Part shown: one piece after another, positions 5,641 to 7,144 of the stretch
How positions within the stretch are numbered: position 1 is the stretch's first letter
Layout: each line of letters opens with the position of its first letter
Assembly: GCA_036555125.1 (NCBI GenBank)
Contig: DATBLY010000026.1
Span: 1 to 7,144, forward strand
Source of the DNA: DATBLY01 sp036555125
GTDB lineage: Bacteria; Actinomycetota; UBA4738; HRBIN12
Direction of reading: 5' to 3'
DNA: 7,144 nt
The notes under the pieces: model-generated
Told to the model about the DNA's origin: nothing
Databases searched by the model: none
What the model saw: the letters and a program-made list of their open reading frames with translations, nothing else
Position numbers and translations under genes: made by a program

Positions 5641-6819
5641 TCAGGGCGCGCCGCTACCCGAGGCGTCGGCGAGCCGCTCGAGGATCCGGACCGTCGCCTT
5701 CACGTCGGGCAACCGCTCGAGCTCGCCGCGCATCGCCGCCGCCTGGTCGCGCATCGCCGCGTCGCTCAAGGCGGCCCCGATCGCGGCCGCGAGGTCGTCG
5801 GGCGTCGCCGTGATCGCGTCGAGGACGACGCCCAGGCGGAGCGCCTCCACGCGGTCGGCGTTCCACGGTTGGTCGGCGCCGAGCGGCAGCGCGACGATCG
5901 GCAGGCCGTGCGCGATCGCACCGAGGATGCTGCCCGAGCCGGCGTGGTTCACGACCAGGTCGCAGCGCGGCAGGATCAGGTCCTGGGGCACGAAGCGCTC
6001 GACGACGATGCGGTCGGGCTGGGGACCGAACCGCGCCGGGTCGAGCTCGCGACCGACCGTCACGACCGCGTTCACCTCGAGGCCCCCGATCGCCGTCAGC
6101 AGCCGCGGGAAGAGGTCGCCCGACTCCGCGGGGAAGATCGTCCCGAGCGTGACGTAGATCGTCGGTCGGTCGCCGCTCAGGCCCTCGATCGACGCTGGGA
6201 CGGCTGCGTCCGACGCCACGATCGGCTCCGGACGGAAGGAGGCGCTCGGCTCGGGGAGTGGGAACCGCGGATCGCGGAAGCTCGGCGGGAACGGGTTCAG
6301 CGTCAGCCTCCCCCGGAGCATCGACTCGACGCCGTCGGGATCCAGGCTTAGGTCGCGGCGCACCCGCCGCAGCGCGGGCGCGACGACCTCCGTCCGTCCG
6401 AACGACCCCGACGCGTTGATCAGGACGACCGCGTGCGGGACGCCGATCCGCTCGGCGGCGAGCATCCCGCCGAAATCCGCCTCGTCGCACACGATCAGGT
6501 CTGACTGCCAGGCGGCCGCGAGCCTGATGATCTTCGTCGCGCGAGCGCGCGCGATGCGGTCGGTGAACCCGGTGAGGAGGCGTTCCTCCCGTCCGCGATC
6601 GACCGGCTCGAGCGGCGCGATCGTCCTCGGGTCGCCCGGTGCCTCCTCGGGATCGACGAACACGGGGAAGCCGCGTTCCATCGCCGTTCCAGCCCCCGAA
6701 CGCCGGCCGTGGAACGCCACCTCGTGGCCCGCGTCCCGCATGGCCGCCGCGACCGGGACGAGCGGATCCGCGTGACCGGCGCCGCCGGCGAAGGTGCACA
6801 GGATCCGTGCGGCGGGCAT
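5641..6819 (-). CDS. GT-B glycosyltransferase, GT1/MGT-like
   Basis: The 392-residue product looks like a two-domain nucleotide-sugar glycosyltransferase of the GT1 (UGT/macrolide-glycosyltransferase-like) type. The N-terminal acceptor domain begins ILCTFAGGAGHADPLVPVAAAM (6-27), with H16 in the position of the family's catalytic histidine. The C-terminal donor domain begins near RPTIYVTLGT (218-227) and carries the donor-binding signature VVNHAGSGSILGAIAHGLPIV (289-309) and LPLGADQPWNADRV (311-324), with D316-Q317 contacting the sugar. HAGSGS replaces the more usual HGG.GT. No signal peptide or membrane span is visible, so it is probably cytosolic. The start lies 4 nt after the stop of the upstream gene, with no clear Shine-Dalgarno, which suggests translational coupling. 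Acceptor and sugar cannot be deduced: natural product, lipid or cell-envelope targets are all possible. Confidence 0.9.
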   Translation of the reverse strand: MPAARILCTFAGGAGHADPLVPVAAAMRDAGHEVAFHGRRSGAGTAMERGFPVFVDPEEAPGDPRTIAPLEPVDRGREERLLTGFTDRIARARATKIIRLAAAWQSDLIVCDEADFGGMLAAERIGVPHAVVLINASGSFGRTEVVAPALRRVRRDLSLDPDGVESMLRGRLTLNPFPPSFRDPRFPLPEPSASFRPEPIVASDAAVPASIEGLSGDRPTIYVTLGTIFPAESGDLFPRLLTAIGGLEVNAVVTVGRELDPARFGPQPDRIVVERFVPQDLILPRCDLVVNHAGSGSILGAIAHGLPIVALPLGADQPWNADRVEALRLGVVLDAITATPDDLAAAIGAALSDAAMRDQAAAMRGELERLPDVKATVRILERLADASGSGAP

Positions 6820-6823
6820 CCGA

Positions 6824-7144
6824 TCAGGTCGGCTCGGTCTCGGTCGACGCGACGATCCAGTCGCCCGTGGCCGGGTCGAACGTCAGGATCGAGGTCCGCA
6901 TGGCGCTCGGGCAGCAGTGCGCGTCGCCGGGCCCGTAGACGGCCTCGCGGATCGACAGGCCGACCGGGTCGGCGGACAGGTCGATGGTCGTGTCGCAGGT
7001 CTTCCGCTTGAAGACCTGCACGTTGGCGGCGAGGTCGAGCACGCGCCAGGTGCCGCACGCTCCCGAGCCGCCGGTGTCCTCGAACGTGAGGGCGTCGGGC
7101 GACCCGTCGGCAGTCGCGTCGCCCATCAGGGCGCGGATCGCGAG
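6824..7144 (-). CDS. Hypothetical protein, C-terminal part; upstream end off the window
   Basis: The frame is open to the right edge and gives at least 106 residues. An internal ATG at 7126 exists, but the frame continues upstream (LAIRAL before it), so the true start is probably outside. I do not recognise a characterised family. A segment GDATADGSPDALTF resembles the 'GDxTxDGxxD' loops of FG-GAP/VCBS-like or calcium-binding repeats. A later GDAHCCPSA, with two adjacent cysteines plus two further cysteines upstream (GACGTW, KTCDTT), resembles exported actinobacterial proteins of unknown function; four cysteines in about 100 residues fits disulfide bonding outside the cytoplasm. The signal peptide, if any, would lie beyond the window. 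It ends 4 nt before the glycosyltransferase start and so is probably in the same transcript. Confidence 0.6.
   Translation of the reverse strand, partial: LAIRALMGDATADGSPDALTFEDTGGSGACGTWRVLDLAANVQVFKRKTCDTTIDLSADPVGLSIREAVYGPGDAHCCPSAMRTSILTFDPATGDWIVASTETEPT

Noticed and set aside
5654..6799. A 381-codon minus-strand frame overlapping the glycosyltransferase
   Set aside because: It is an Arg-rich shadow in another frame. The frame 6819->5641 contains the GT-B motifs.
1..7144. Mobile elements, CRISPR arrays, tRNA or rRNA genes
   Set aside because: No transposase-like protein, spaced direct repeats, tRNA cloverleaf or rRNA segments were seen on either strand.

Overview
This is a chromosomal window of very high GC (roughly 70 % by eye) with tightly packed genes. 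There are no RNA genes, insertion sequences or CRISPR repeats. The base composition, two apparently leaderless promoters (a TANNNT box ending 6 nt before the start codon) and the gene families point to a high-GC actinobacterium. A Thermoleophilia/Solirubrobacterales-like lineage is my guess, but nothing here fixes the taxon.

Left block (1-3983, all minus strand), in transcription order: a NurA-like nuclease (3983->3030), a HerA-like HAS-barrel/FtsK-HerA ATPase (2941->1199), and SbcD/Mre11 (1168->1, running off the left edge). This is the gene set of the archaeal DNA-end resection operon (herA-mre11-rad50-nurA), here in what looks like a bacterial genome. The next gene past the left edge is predicted to be sbcC/rad50. 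Together the products would process DNA double-strand ends: SbcCD opens the end, HerA pumps DNA, and NurA degrades it inside the HerA complex. The HerA has a non-canonical Walker A loop, and the NurA lacks the usual C-terminal histidine. Both suggest a divergent bacterial branch of the system.

Middle block (4030-5556): a metal-site-free ArsR-family regulator (4694-5020, plus) overlaps by ATGA with an AHSA1/SRPBCC protein (5017-5556). A second AHSA1/SRPBCC gene (4578->4030) diverges from it. The arsR promoter is very legible: TTGACA, then a perfect 6-4-6 palindrome filling the spacer, then TATCCT, then a GTG start 6 nt later. It reads as an autoregulated, leaderless promoter whose operator may also control the divergent gene.

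Right block (5641-7144, minus): the C-terminal part of an unrecognised, probably secreted protein (from beyond the right edge to 6824), followed 4 nt later by a GT-B/GT1-type glycosyltransferase (6819->5641). A strong 19-bp-arm hairpin at 5584-5625 separates this convergent pair of transcription units.

No gene-free stretch exceeds about 115 bases.
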